DNA of 64,000 nucleotides from Pectobacterium polaris (lineage in GTDB: Bacteria > Pseudomonadota > Gammaproteobacteria > Enterobacterales > Enterobacteriaceae): the NCBI RefSeq assembly GCF_002307355.1, contig NZ_CP017481.1, forward strand, positions 3,286,001 through 3,350,000, given 5' to 3'. Within the stretch, counting starts at the first letter, position 1; every line of letters starts with the position of its first letter. Both the position numbers and the translations under genes were made by a program. The notes under the pieces are model-generated. The model did no database searches and was not told where the DNA came from. It saw only the letters and a program-made list of their open reading frames with translations. Shown in pieces: positions 39,323 to 47,603 of the stretch.

Positions 39323-40201
39323 ATGAAAAAATACGCTATTGCGTTAATGTGCCTGTTTTCAGTTTCAGCATTTGCAGAGACCTATAAAGGCTACCCCGAT
39401 ATTCCAGGTACCGCAGTCGGTTTTGCTACGGAGGTCGTCAACTATACTCCCGGTCCTAAGGTGTCATCGAGTTTTAAAGATCCTAAACGTGCCCTTGGTG
39501 CCCCTAATCGTTACAGTTCAGGAGAAGCGACGCTCTCCCTTGGTGCCGCAGGTAGTCTTGTTTTGCGCTTTAGTCCATTAGCTATCAAGAAGGGTGGAAC
39601 AGTAGACGCTGATTTTTACGTCTATGAGGTTGGGACATATGAGTCGTGGGATGCCTATGTATCAGTGGATGGAAATGAATGGATAAAAGCGACTCCTGTA
39701 TTTAAGGATATCAACCCAGCTCCTGGTAATGTGGCGACTAATAGAGGCTCCGTAATTGGGTATGACGTTGATGTTATTGAATCAATATCTGACTCATTTA
39801 CCTATCTAAAAATTGTAGATTCGAGTTTGTCAACATATGCGGACTCGCCAGGCGCTGATATTGATGCAGTTGTCGTGACGAGCGCGAAAGCTCTGGGAAG
39901 TGAAGTATTTGTTGATACGGATTCCCGTAACGGAACGATCTACAACCTGTATCAGAATGATGTCACTGGCGCTGTAGGTGTCAAAATCGTCAATAAAGAT
40001 AACACAGTTTCGTATGTCCCTTTCTCTACTGATGATTCTCTGAAGGCTGTAGCATTGTCGCTACAAGGTGATTTCAATTGTGATGATGAAAAAGACATCA
40101 ATGTGCTGGCGACAAAAACCGCAGACAATGTGCAGGTGAACATCATCAAGCAGCAAAATGGCACAGCCATTAAGACTATCGATAACTCAGTAACCAAGTA
40201 A
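39323..40201 (+). CDS. Secreted protein of unknown function
   Basis: The 292-aa protein has a signal peptide (about 1-19, ending SAFA). The body is rich in beta-strand-like and aromatic segments (VDADFYVYEVGTYESWDAYV, about 96-115) with several Asp-rich spots (VDSSLSTYADSPGADIDAVV), suggesting a Ca2+-binding beta-sandwich or lectin-like surface protein. The C-terminal region (about 200-292) has an IYNLYQNDVTG motif. ATG 39323 follows GAGGAAGTGAG. I do not recognise a family. It is cargo between the lysis cassette and IS200 copy 2. Confidence 0.7.
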   Translation: MKKYAIALMCLFSVSAFAETYKGYPDIPGTAVGFATEVVNYTPGPKVSSSFKDPKRALGAPNRYSSGEATLSLGAAGSLVLRFSPLAIKKGGTVDADFYVYEVGTYESWDAYVSVDGNEWIKATPVFKDINPAPGNVATNRGSVIGYDVDVIESISDSFTYLKIVDSSLSTYADSPGADIDAVVVTSAKALGSEVFVDTDSRNGTIYNLYQNDVTGAVGVKIVNKDNTVSYVPFSTDDSLKAVALSLQGDFNCDDEKDINVLATKTADNVQVNIIKQQNGTAIKTIDNSVTK

Positions 40202-40251
40202 GGTATTACAGCAGGCATTCACTGAGTGCCTGTAATAATGTAATTCTCCTA

Positions 40252-40512
40252 TTGCAATTATTCAACTTATCCTCGGAGGGATCAGATGACAGTGAAAAAT
40301 CAGAGCGTGGGGTATATGAGCGTACTTTTTATGATGCTAATCTCAGTAATGATTTTTTTAGTGTCATAAAGGATGACATAGAGAAAATGCTATCCGTAAT
40401 ACGAGAAAAGGATGGTGAGATTGAATGGTATCAGCCTAATCTCATGTTCCATGGAGTCAATGGTAAGAACACTGTTGGTGTTTGGATATTCGCAAGTCTG
40501 AAACAAAATTAG
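40252..40512 (+). CDS. Hypothetical acidic protein, possibly frameshifted
   Basis: A coherent 86-codon frame starts at TTG 40252 (EGSDDSEKSERGVYERTFYDANLS...WIFASLKQN) with no good ribosome site. A proper ribosome site (GGAGGG) and ATG at 40285 serve another frame that stops after 27 codons. This suggests either an unusual TTG start or an indel near the 5' end of what was one gene. No family recognised. Confidence 0.35.
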   Translation: MQLFNLSSEGSDDSEKSERGVYERTFYDANLSNDFFSVIKDDIEKMLSVIREKDGEIEWYQPNLMFHGVNGKNTVGVWIFASLKQN

Positions 40513-40564
40513 ATTCATACCTACTTCCATTCTAGCCCTGGCATCTGCCGGGGCTTTTCTTATG

Positions 40565-41269
40565 CCCACCCCCCCAGCTAGGCTGGGGGTTCAGTAAAGC
40601 TTTCAGCTTTGGGCCAGTTATAAAACCCCTTTTTGATTTGTTAAAACAGTTTGCGGTCTGGCAACTGCAAACGTTCAACAAGAAATCAAAAGGGGGTCCC
40701 AATGAGGGACGAAAAGAGCTTAGCGCACACCCGGTGGAACTGTAAATATCACATAGTTTTTGCGCCGAAGTACCGAAGGCAGGTGTTCTACGGGGAAAAG
40801 CGCAGAGCGATTGGCAGCATTTTAAGAAAGCTGTGCGAATGGAAAAATGTGAATATTCTGGAAGCGGAATGCTGTGTGGATCACATCCACATGCTTCTGG
40901 AAATCCCGCCGAAGATGAGTGTCTCGGGATTTATGGGGTACCTGAAGGGAAAGAGTAGCCTGATGCTTTATGAGCAGTTTGGCGATTTGAAGTTCAAATA
41001 CCGTAACAGGGAGTTTTGGTGTCGAGGGTATTATGTTGATACGGTCGGGAAAAACACGGTCAAGATACAAGAATACATAAAGCACCAACTGGACGAGGAT
41101 AAAATGGGAGAGGAACTGTCGATCCCGTATCCTGGTAGCCCGTTTACGGGCCGTAAGTAATCCCTAGATGCAAATGTCAGATCGTGATGCGCCTGTTAGG
41201 GCGCGGCTGGTAACAGAGCCTTATAGGCGCATATGAAAAACCTCCGGCTATGCCGGAGGATAGTTTTTA
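40565..41269 (+). mobile_element. IS200/IS605-type element, copy 2
   Basis: Same structure and orientation as copy 1. It has a left hairpin CCCCCAGC TA GGCTGGGG and a right hairpin around CCTCCGGC TAT GCCGGAGG. The left arm of the right hairpin lacks the four bases TATC present in copy 1, which shortens the outer stem. Its right end touches the stop codon of the neighbouring minus-strand gene. Confidence 0.85.
40702..41160 (+). CDS. tnpA: IS200-type transposase TnpA (Y1 HUH)
   Basis: The 152-aa single-strand-specific transposase has the HUH pair in CVDHIHMLLEIP (about 61-72), and the catalytic tyrosine lies in the C-terminal helix (IQEYIKHQ, about 126-133). ATG 40702 follows AGGGGG. The frame is intact, so this copy may be active and could also mobilise copy 1 in trans. 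Confidence 0.92.
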   Translation: MRDEKSLAHTRWNCKYHIVFAPKYRRQVFYGEKRRAIGSILRKLCEWKNVNILEAECCVDHIHMLLEIPPKMSVSGFMGYLKGKSSLMLYEQFGDLKFKYRNREFWCRGYYVDTVGKNTVKIQEYIKHQLDEDKMGEELSIPYPGSPFTGRK

Positions 41270-42376
41270 TGGATGACCAATGCTCTGTGAGCCGGGGATG
41301 AGCCGGAAATACATGTGTTCGGGAATCGGGCTGTCCCAGCCGCCGATATACATCGCAAAACCGATCATGCCGAAAAGGATACCGAGCACCAGTACCGTCA
41401 TCGTGAGACCGGACAGTGCAGTTTGTCGCCATAGCGGTTTGGCTATTTCGCTGCCTTTTTCCTGCAAGCCTGAAGGTTGCGTCAGCGAAAAATAGAGCGT
41501 TGATGATACTGGGCACGATTCAACGCAGGTCATGCAAGCCGTGCATTCCGCCGTTCTCACCTGAATGAGCTTATCTACCGGGATGTTAGATGGGCAGGCC
41601 TTGGCGCATTTGCCGCAATCGATACAGCTGGTGGCGTTGCGACGAATCTTGAAGGGTGACAGCAGCGAAAATATCCCCATGAGCGCACCGTAGGGGCAAA
41701 GGTAGCGGCACCAAAAATGGCGGACGAACAGGCTGACAAACGTAAAAAGAAAAACGCAGACTAACGTGATGGTGCCGATATTACGGAAGAAGCCGAGCAT
41801 CTTGACGTCGGCGATTAAGCCGTAAGGCGACATCAGGAACATATAAATGCTCTGTGCTGGCATCGATAAGGCGATATAGAGGAAAAAGCTTAATAACAGA
41901 TATTTCAGGCTACGCAGCGGAATATCCAGCCACTTCGGAAGAATGAAGTGACGGCCAAATATTTTTTTCCCCAATGCACCTACCCACTCGGAAATCGTGC
42001 CGATAGGACACAGCCAGGAACAGAACGATTTCTTCAGTAACAGGCTGGTGAGAATAAATGCGAGAAGTAATAACATTGACGCAAGGTGGATAGGGGGAAA
42101 ATCACCTGTTTCCCACGTGAACTTCACGTTCATCAATCCGGCAATCGGCAGCCAGCCCTCAATACCGCCCGGCCTCGACATATAAAGGCTCGTGCCGCCA
42201 GTTTCAAAGTAGCGTACCCAAAAGTAGAAGGTGATGCCGATATAGATGTTAATTGCCAGTAGCAGAATTTGCGTCGCTCTGCGCCAGGTCAGGGCGTTGC
42301 GCCAGTCATTCCAGAGAAGTTTACCGCCAGTGGTTCCGGGGCGGCGTTGCCACCGCTTTCTTGCTTTCTCACTCAT
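41267..42376 (-). CDS. NapH/NosR-like polytopic membrane protein with two 4Fe-4S clusters
   Basis: The 369-aa protein has about five to six membrane helices. It carries the double C-x-x-x-C-P motifs of NapH/CcoG-like proteins (FCSWLCPIGTIS and WCRYLCPYGALMG) and a C-terminal pair of ferredoxin-type clusters (C-I-D-C-G-K-C-A-K-A-C-P and C-T-A-C-M-T-C-V-E-S-C-P), followed by one last helix. It probably relays electrons at the inner membrane; the partner is unknown. ATG 42376 (MSEKARKRW) is chosen over a start 40 codons upstream. The stop codon is supplied at the edge of IS200 copy 2. Confidence 0.78.
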   Translation of the reverse strand: MSEKARKRWQRRPGTTGGKLLWNDWRNALTWRRATQILLLAINIYIGITFYFWVRYFETGGTSLYMSRPGGIEGWLPIAGLMNVKFTWETGDFPPIHLASMLLLLAFILTSLLLKKSFCSWLCPIGTISEWVGALGKKIFGRHFILPKWLDIPLRSLKYLLLSFFLYIALSMPAQSIYMFLMSPYGLIADVKMLGFFRNIGTITLVCVFLFTFVSLFVRHFWCRYLCPYGALMGIFSLLSPFKIRRNATSCIDCGKCAKACPSNIPVDKLIQVRTAECTACMTCVESCPVSSTLYFSLTQPSGLQEKGSEIAKPLWRQTALSGLTMTVLVLGILFGMIGFAMYIGGWDSPIPEHMYFRLIPGSQSIGHP

Positions 42377-42841
42377 TGCTCTCAATTGCCCCCATTTATT
42401 TTTTTCACTCGGTGCTTTCAATACACCGAAGGGATCGTGGGGCAACGTTATCACGCTCGGAATGGTTAAAAATTGATTTGTGCATTGTAAATGCATGTTT
42501 GTGGGTTTTTTTAGCTGCTTGATTTGAATAAGAAGAGAGGGGCAAGAGTGCAGAAGGGCGATTTTTCTAAGAGCAATATGAGAGATATAAAAAAGAATGG
42601 ATACGTAAACGTACCCATTCTATTAATTACCAGACGGTATTATTTTTGGATATATCTGTCATGCTTCAAACTGTGTGAGTGATCCTGAGCCAGCGTATAG
42701 AAATACCTTGCTACATTTGCACCATTCTCATGAATTAGGTTATTTTTTATTAAAAGCAAAAATTATAGTTGTTATTAAATGATCTGTTTTTATTGTTTTC
42801 TTTTAATTATCACCTGGGTTTTTAATTAATGGCTTTTTACA
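42377..42841. other. 465-bp AT-rich intergenic stretch between rdgB and the 4Fe-4S gene
   Basis: No convincing gene. A copy of the motif shared by the rdgA and rdgB promoters (TATAGTTGT, 42774-42782) overlaps a minus-strand TATAAT (42772-42777), so an additional repressor-controlled promoter is possible. Confidence 0.4.
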
Positions 42842-43192
42842 TTATGCCTGAGTGTGCTGTTTTGCCTGTAGTTCCTCTTTTCGCATCGTTCTGACAATTT
42901 TATAAATCCATTGCAGCGAGACATTATATTTTTTAGCCAGCGCGCTGTGATTGCGCCCGTCAAACTCTTCATAGATTTGAAGATCGCGTTGAGACGCGCG
43001 CCAGGAGATTCCCATCGGGAAATAAACGTTTTGCCCGCCCCATACGGTCATCATATGTTTGGCAACGGCATTGCCGACCAGCTCGGCGGTTTGTGGATCC
43101 AACTCCGTGACGGTTTTGACCGTATCGGCAACATGTTGAGAAAGCTCGACCAGAAGCTCAGGACCTTTACTGCGAAATTGTGGCTCAGTCAT
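42842..43192 (-). CDS. rdgB: Mor/C-family transcriptional activator, RdgB-like
   Basis: The 116-aa protein follows the phage Mu Mor/C architecture. An N-terminal dimerisation part is followed by GGQNVYFPMGISWRASQRDL (about 52-71) and a C-terminal helix-turn-helix (FDGRNHSALAKKYNVSLQWIYKIV, about 78-101). Size and its pairing with a CI-type repressor gene match RdgB of E. carotovora subsp. carotovora, which activates pectin lyase and bacteriocin/lysis genes after DNA damage. This is not the E. coli XTP pyrophosphatase also called RdgB. The start follows AGGGTGA. Confidence 0.8.
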   Translation of the reverse strand: MTEPQFRSKGPELLVELSQHVADTVKTVTELDPQTAELVGNAVAKHMMTVWGGQNVYFPMGISWRASQRDLQIYEEFDGRNHSALAKKYNVSLQWIYKIVRTMRKEELQAKQHTQA

Positions 43193-43277
43193 AAATCACC
43201 CTATTGTTATGTGTGTTGTTACTGACGTGAAAACTGGGTTGTTACCTTTGCAGAGACTTCCCTGCTGCTATGTGTCT

Positions 43278-43306
43278 ATTTAAAACTATAGTTGTTTTTA
43301 TGTCAA
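43278..43306 (-). promoter_or_regulatory. rdgB promoter with a repressor-like motif in the spacer
   Basis: On the minus strand TTGACA (43306-43301), a 17-bp spacer and TTAAAT (43283-43278) form a good sigma70 promoter about 85 nt upstream of rdgB. The spacer contains the palindrome-based motif AACTATAGTTGT (43284-43295). A second copy, ATTTAAGTTGT, lies at 43321-43331 just upstream of the -35. RdgA binding is inferred. Confidence 0.6.
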
Positions 43307-43395
43307 CATCTTTAGTTTTAATTTAAGTTGTTTTTGGTTGTAAAAAGAAATGACAAGGTGGAGGGGCTACACGCAAAAGAGGCCCGATGAGGGAC

Positions 43396-43422
43396 AAAAA
43401 AAATCCCGCCACAGGGCGGGAA
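43396..43422 (-). terminator. Rho-independent terminator downstream of rdgA
   Basis: On the minus strand CCCGCC CTGT GGCGGG is followed by ATTTTTTTT. It lies about 230 nt beyond the rdgA stop, with no gene in between, and separates rdgA transcripts from the rdgB promoter. Confidence 0.8.
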
Positions 43423-43650
43423 AGGAACAACATAGACAGGATGAATAACACAACATCAACAAGGGTTGATGAGACAATAGCACGGGGATTGTATAAAACT
43501 GTTGCGCGTAGGTAAGGTTATTTGGGCGGGGGTAAACGCTTTTTAGCGCTGAAACATTTATTGATAAAACAAGCCGATGTCCGTATCGGTCCATCGGCGT
43601 TGATGAGAGGAAAAGAGAGAACTATGGCGCGAGATTCCGCCATTACCGGG
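43423..43650. other. Gap between rdgA stop and its terminator
   Basis: About 230 bp with only short, unsupported frames. If transcribed from rdgA it forms a long 3' untranslated region; no stable RNA structure was obvious apart from the terminator. Confidence 0.35.
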
Positions 43651-44385
43651 CTATAGCAGCACCGAATACCAGAACACACGGCCAATGATCTCAACGTCAG
43701 ATTCATAGGCCTCTTCGTCAGTCTCGCGATTGAAGCTATGGATGGTGAGAAGACCGCCTGGCTTGCGGTAAAGTTGTTTGATTCGTTTTAGCTTGTCGTT
43801 ACCGCCGCCTTCCTGAGCGATGGCGTAGAGCTTCCCATCAATGATGCGTTTGTTGTTGGTATCAACCGCAACGGTAGTTCCATCAGGAATGATGGGTTCC
43901 ATACTGTCGCCCGCTGCCGGGAAACAAAGAACGCCTGAACCGTCCGTATTTGCACCAACCTTACGCAGCGTAGCTTTGGAGAAACGGAGCTTAAAGCCGT
44001 TGTAATCCTCACTTTGAATGCGTCCGTCGCCGCAGGCAAACTCAATATCCTTTAAAAAAGGCACTTCCACCTCGTCCTCTGATAGTTCTGTCGTGCTGTC
44101 CCAAGCTGATACGGTGCCCCATTCGGATTTTGGCGGAATGCTGGGTTCCTGAAGCGAGCGAGTGACTTCACTGCTACGCATTGGGCCTTCGCCGTTTGCC
44201 AACCATTCAGGGCGAACACGTAGTGCATTGGAAAGCTCAACAATTTTGGTTGTCTGCGACGCTTTCCCCACCTCGATCTTCTGTATGGCGGCCTGAGATA
44301 CGCTAATCATGTCGCCAAGTGCTTTTTGGCTAAGCCCTTGTGCAGTTCTGGCGGTCTTTAATCGTTCTGCAAGTGTCGTTTTCAT
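43651..44385 (-). CDS. rdgA: CI-type S24 repressor/regulator, RdgA-like
   Basis: The 244-aa protein has an N-terminal XRE helix-turn-helix (AQGLSQKALGDMISVSQAAIQKIEVGK, about 14-40) and a C-terminal LexA/S24 peptidase domain with nucleophile Ser in AAGDSMEP and general-base Lys in NDKLKRI. A candidate self-cleavage site sits at FACGDG. The length equals that described for RdgA of E. carotovora, which with RecA controls rdgB after DNA damage. ATG 44385 is chosen; an upstream TTG would lie inside the promoter. No ribosome site precedes it. Confidence 0.8.
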   Translation of the reverse strand: MKTTLAERLKTARTAQGLSQKALGDMISVSQAAIQKIEVGKASQTTKIVELSNALRVRPEWLANGEGPMRSSEVTRSLQEPSIPPKSEWGTVSAWDSTTELSEDEVEVPFLKDIEFACGDGRIQSEDYNGFKLRFSKATLRKVGANTDGSGVLCFPAAGDSMEPIIPDGTTVAVDTNNKRIIDGKLYAIAQEGGGNDKLKRIKQLYRKPGGLLTIHSFNRETDEEAYESDVEIIGRVFWYSVLL

Positions 44386-44391
44386 TCGGTC

Positions 44392-44420
44392 AATGTACAA
44401 CCTAAGTTTTCATTTATCAA
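44392..44420 (-). promoter_or_regulatory. rdgA promoter (predicted leaderless) with operator-like motif in the spacer
   Basis: On the minus strand TTGATA (44420-44415), a 17-bp spacer and TACATT (44397-44392) are seen. The expected start, 6-7 nt further, coincides with the A of the rdgA ATG at 44385, so the mRNA would be leaderless. The motif AACTTAGGTTGT (44408-44397) fills the spacer's end. It matches the motif in the rdgB promoter. Confidence 0.55.
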
Positions 44421-44786
44421 GCAGGTATTAATCTTGTTTAAAAAAACCACCGACGGTCGTCATTAGTGCGTGTGAAAATCGCGCATAAATACAACTTTTA
44501 ATACGATTTAAGTTGTTATTCTGTAAGGCACACCCTGTGTGGCTGGATGAGATAACGTCGACATCCCTAAGCGCGATCGCTCAACTATCAAAAATCCTAA
44601 TAAGTATCAGGCAGTCATAGTATCGTCTTATTCCACCCCCTAATTTGCTTTAAACGTGTGAGTCACTTGATCTAAATCACAATCTGGCCGTATGCATTTT
44701 GCTCTTATGGAAATCCCGCTGTGGGAAATATAACCAATAAATTCGTTTCATTAAGCATGCGCATGACTGCGTGTCGCGGAGGGTGT
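44421..44786. other. Upstream regulatory region of rdgA
   Basis: No gene. An inverted pair of the RdgA-type motif, ACAACTT ... AAGTTGT, spans 44491-44516. Reading leftward, TTACAG and TATTAA 17 bp apart could form a second rdgA promoter with the motif in its spacer. The rest shows nothing distinctive. Confidence 0.45.
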
Positions 44787-45044
44787 ATGTCTGTAATTCG
44801 CACGTGTTTAAGTCTGTTTGGTGGTGATACGGTAATTGTTCGGTGTACAAATACATTTGAAGTGCAAATGAGCAGTAGTGAACAGGAAGCCATGGCCGAA
44901 GAGAATAGTGCTGCGCAGGATTCTATTTGCCGTCATGCAGAAGGCGAGGTGTATTTAACGGTGCCTTATACAGGGGTGTGGGATGTCGTGATACGAGCAA
45001 AAAATGACACGCCTGAGCATTCAATAACCTATTTTCCCGCCTGA
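44787..45044 (+). CDS. Small conserved protein, DUF1883-like
   Basis: The 85-aa protein begins at ATG 44787 after GGAGGG. It has a GGDTVIVRCTN strand near the N-terminus and VYLTVPYTGVWDVVIRAK near the C-terminus, resembling the beta-rich DUF1883 domain in which G-D-x-V...V-P...G-x-W-x-V-V recurs. No signal peptide. Function unknown. It is oriented away from rdgA and is not obviously phage-like. Confidence 0.55.
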   Translation: MSVIRTCLSLFGGDTVIVRCTNTFEVQMSSSEQEAMAEENSAAQDSICRHAEGEVYLTVPYTGVWDVVIRAKNDTPEHSITYFPA

Positions 45045-45434
45045 TGACGCTCTGGTTGGTTATATTCTGTTGATAACTTGATAATACATTGTCGTTATCC
45101 GGTTATGAGCACTTGAATATACCAACCTTCTCCTTTCTTTTCTTCCCTCATCGCTCAACGTTGTGAGTGCGTCGGTATCTTTCTATTTCACTTTTCATCT
45201 ATTATCTTAATTGATGCTTCCACTTGTTATTATTCATGATTCGCAGGGGTGATAGAGTCTGGATCTTTTGCCATACTCATACTTAGCCACCACGCATCTG
45301 ACTCTTGGCAGGATAGGGGCTTTGGTTTGCTAATGTTGGCTTGCTGTTCTTATCGTGCTCATTGCTGCAACATTTTGGATTTATAGCTAAATTTTTGTCT
45401 AATCTGAACATTATACGATGGGAGGGGGGAACCC
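45045..45434. other. 390-bp intergenic stretch before the GGDEF-EAL gene
   Basis: I see no gene, repeat or RNA here apart from the promoter region that must serve the downstream gene and its strong GGGAGGGGGG ribosome site at 45419-45428. Confidence 0.4.
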
Positions 45435-47603
45435 ATGAGTCGTGCCCCAATAAGCAAAGATGAAGACAAACGTCTTGCTGCTCTTCGTGAGTATGGCATT
45501 AAGAACGTATTATTTGACCCGGGTCTAAGTAACCTGATTAGTCTGGCCGCTAACATCTTCAGCGTGCCTATCGTTTTGGTGTCGTTAGTAGAGGCTGAAC
45601 GCCAACTGTTTGCCGCCAGCGTGGGCGTTCCTTTTTGCGAAACGCCTCGTGATATCTCTTTTTGCGCGCATACGATCCTAAAGAAAAAGATCATGGTCGT
45701 GCCCGATGCCCTTAAGGATGCGCGTTTTAAAAATAACCCGCTGGTTGTGGGCGTTCCCTACATTCGTTTTTATGCTGGCATTCCATTAATTACGCCGTCC
45801 GGGCATGCCATCGGCACGTTGTGCATTATCGATTTGAAACCCAGAACGACATTCACCAAGCGTGATGAGCATAATTTGCAGGATCTGGCTTCATTAGTTA
45901 TGGATAAGCTGGAAATGCGACGTCTGGAACTGGCGCGGAAAGCCAGTCAGGTGCGTTTTGAAAATATTGCCAACACCTCGCCCGATACCATTTTGTGCGT
46001 TAATGAGAAGGGGATGATCACCTTCTGGAATACCGCAGCAGAACACATGCTGGAATATACTGACGAGGAGATTATTGGCCGCAGTATTAATACCATCGTG
46101 CCCGATGCCTTTGTCGTGCAGCTCAATCATCTGGTTACCGATCGCGATTCGCTGATGAAAGGCGTGACGCTGGAACTGAACGTACAAGCTAAAAGCGGTA
46201 GTTTGGTTCCAGTCGAATTGTCGGTTTCGATGTGGGAAGACAACGACAATATTAGCTATGGTGCGATATTGCGTGACATTACAGAACGACGGCGCAATGA
46301 AGAACGGCTGTTTTTGCTGGCGCATCTGGATCCGTTAACCGGGTTGGCAAACCGCACTCTGCTGACATCCAATCTGGAAACCGCGCTAAAGAATGAACCT
46401 GCGGTTTGTATCATGATGGTCGATCTGGACGGGTTTAAAGATGTGAATGACAGTCTGGGGCATTCCAGCGGCGATAATATTCTGGTGCATGTCGCTAAAA
46501 AAATAAAAGCTACAGTTCGCTCCGGTGATGTTGTGGCGCGAATGGGTGGGGATGAGTTTGCGCTGTTGTTCCCCGGCCTGAGCGACAAAAAGGTCGCAGG
46601 AAAAATTGCCGAGCAAATTATCCATGAAATTTCGCAGGCGATGATTATTGACGATCATCAAATCAATATTAGTGCCAGTATTGGTGCGGTGCTGTACCCA
46701 GAATATGGGTTGACCGTGCAGGATCTGTTGACCAGCGCAGATTTAGCGCTGTATCAGGCGAAATCTGAAGGTCGAAACTGCTACCGCTTTTTTACACGCG
46801 AGCTGCTTGAGGTCTTTCAGGCTAAGCATGCCTTCCAGTTAGAATTTGTGCGCGCTTACGAGCAGCATGAGTTTGAGATGTTCTACCAGCCACAGGTCAA
46901 ACTGGCGACAAATGAAATTGTTGGTGCCGAGGCGCTGCTGCGCTGGCGTCATCCGGAAAGAGGGCTGCTTAGCCCCGCGGCATTTCTTACCGCACTGGAA
47001 AACGGCCCGTGGGCAGAACGCGTTGGGGATTGGATCGTCGAAACGGCATGCAGGCAGGCGGCGGAATGGAGCCAGGCGAGCGACAGCTATTTTCGTATCA
47101 GCATTAATCTTTTCAGCGCACAGTTTCGTACCGGCATGTTGGCGCAAAAGATTATGGATATTCTTGCGCGTACCGGGTTACAGCCAAGTTCGCTGGAGCT
47201 GGAAATCACGGAAAATATTATCCTGCGTTACGATGAAAGTATGCTGCAGCCGTTAAATACGCTGCGTGAAGCGGGAATCGGTATTGCCTTTGATGATTAT
47301 GGCACGGGCTATGCCTCGCTCAGCATGCTTAAAAACTACCCGGTGACTCGGCTGAAAATCGATCAAACGTTTGTCAGGACCATGTGCGAGTCTCCGCCGG
47401 ATGCGGCGATTGTTCGGGCGATCCTGTATCTCGGGAAAAGTTTCGGTCTGGGTGTGATTGCAGAGGGGGTGGAAACATTAGAGCAGAGCGAGCGTCTGCG
47501 GGGTAAAGGGTGCGAGGAAGCGCAGGGATATCTGTTTGGGCACCCAATGCCTGCCGAGGAATTCACCCAGTTACTGAAACTAAATAAGCCAATAGACGTT
47601 TAA
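45435..47603 (+). CDS. GAF-PAS-GGDEF-EAL cyclic-di-GMP turnover protein
   Basis: The 722-aa cytoplasmic protein, without membrane helices, has a GAF domain (about 25-165), a PAS domain (about 170-290), GGDEF (about 295-455) and EAL (about 470-715). The GGDEF signature is intact (ARMGGDEFALLF) and has an RxxD inhibitory site five residues before it (RSGD). EAL residues are also kept: AEALLRW, ELEITEN, FDDYGTGYASL, LKIDQ, EGVE and QGYLFG. It could therefore make and degrade c-di-GMP under GAF/PAS control. It is transcribed alone. Confidence 0.9.
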   Translation: MSRAPISKDEDKRLAALREYGIKNVLFDPGLSNLISLAANIFSVPIVLVSLVEAERQLFAASVGVPFCETPRDISFCAHTILKKKIMVVPDALKDARFKNNPLVVGVPYIRFYAGIPLITPSGHAIGTLCIIDLKPRTTFTKRDEHNLQDLASLVMDKLEMRRLELARKASQVRFENIANTSPDTILCVNEKGMITFWNTAAEHMLEYTDEEIIGRSINTIVPDAFVVQLNHLVTDRDSLMKGVTLELNVQAKSGSLVPVELSVSMWEDNDNISYGAILRDITERRRNEERLFLLAHLDPLTGLANRTLLTSNLETALKNEPAVCIMMVDLDGFKDVNDSLGHSSGDNILVHVAKKIKATVRSGDVVARMGGDEFALLFPGLSDKKVAGKIAEQIIHEISQAMIIDDHQINISASIGAVLYPEYGLTVQDLLTSADLALYQAKSEGRNCYRFFTRELLEVFQAKHAFQLEFVRAYEQHEFEMFYQPQVKLATNEIVGAEALLRWRHPERGLLSPAAFLTALENGPWAERVGDWIVETACRQAAEWSQASDSYFRISINLFSAQFRTGMLAQKIMDILARTGLQPSSLELEITENIILRYDESMLQPLNTLREAGIGIAFDDYGTGYASLSMLKNYPVTRLKIDQTFVRTMCESPPDAAIVRAILYLGKSFGLGVIAEGVETLEQSERLRGKGCEEAQGYLFGHPMPAEEFTQLLKLNKPIDV

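Noticed and set aside
44385..44400. TTG start extending rdgA by five codons
   Set aside because: It would lie inside the predicted -10 region and lacks a ribosome site.
35600..45000. A second copy of the icd 3' end as prophage attR
   Set aside because: I scanned for the distinctive AAATGTAGTGAGTTTGC stretch and did not see it again. It may be lost or outside the window.
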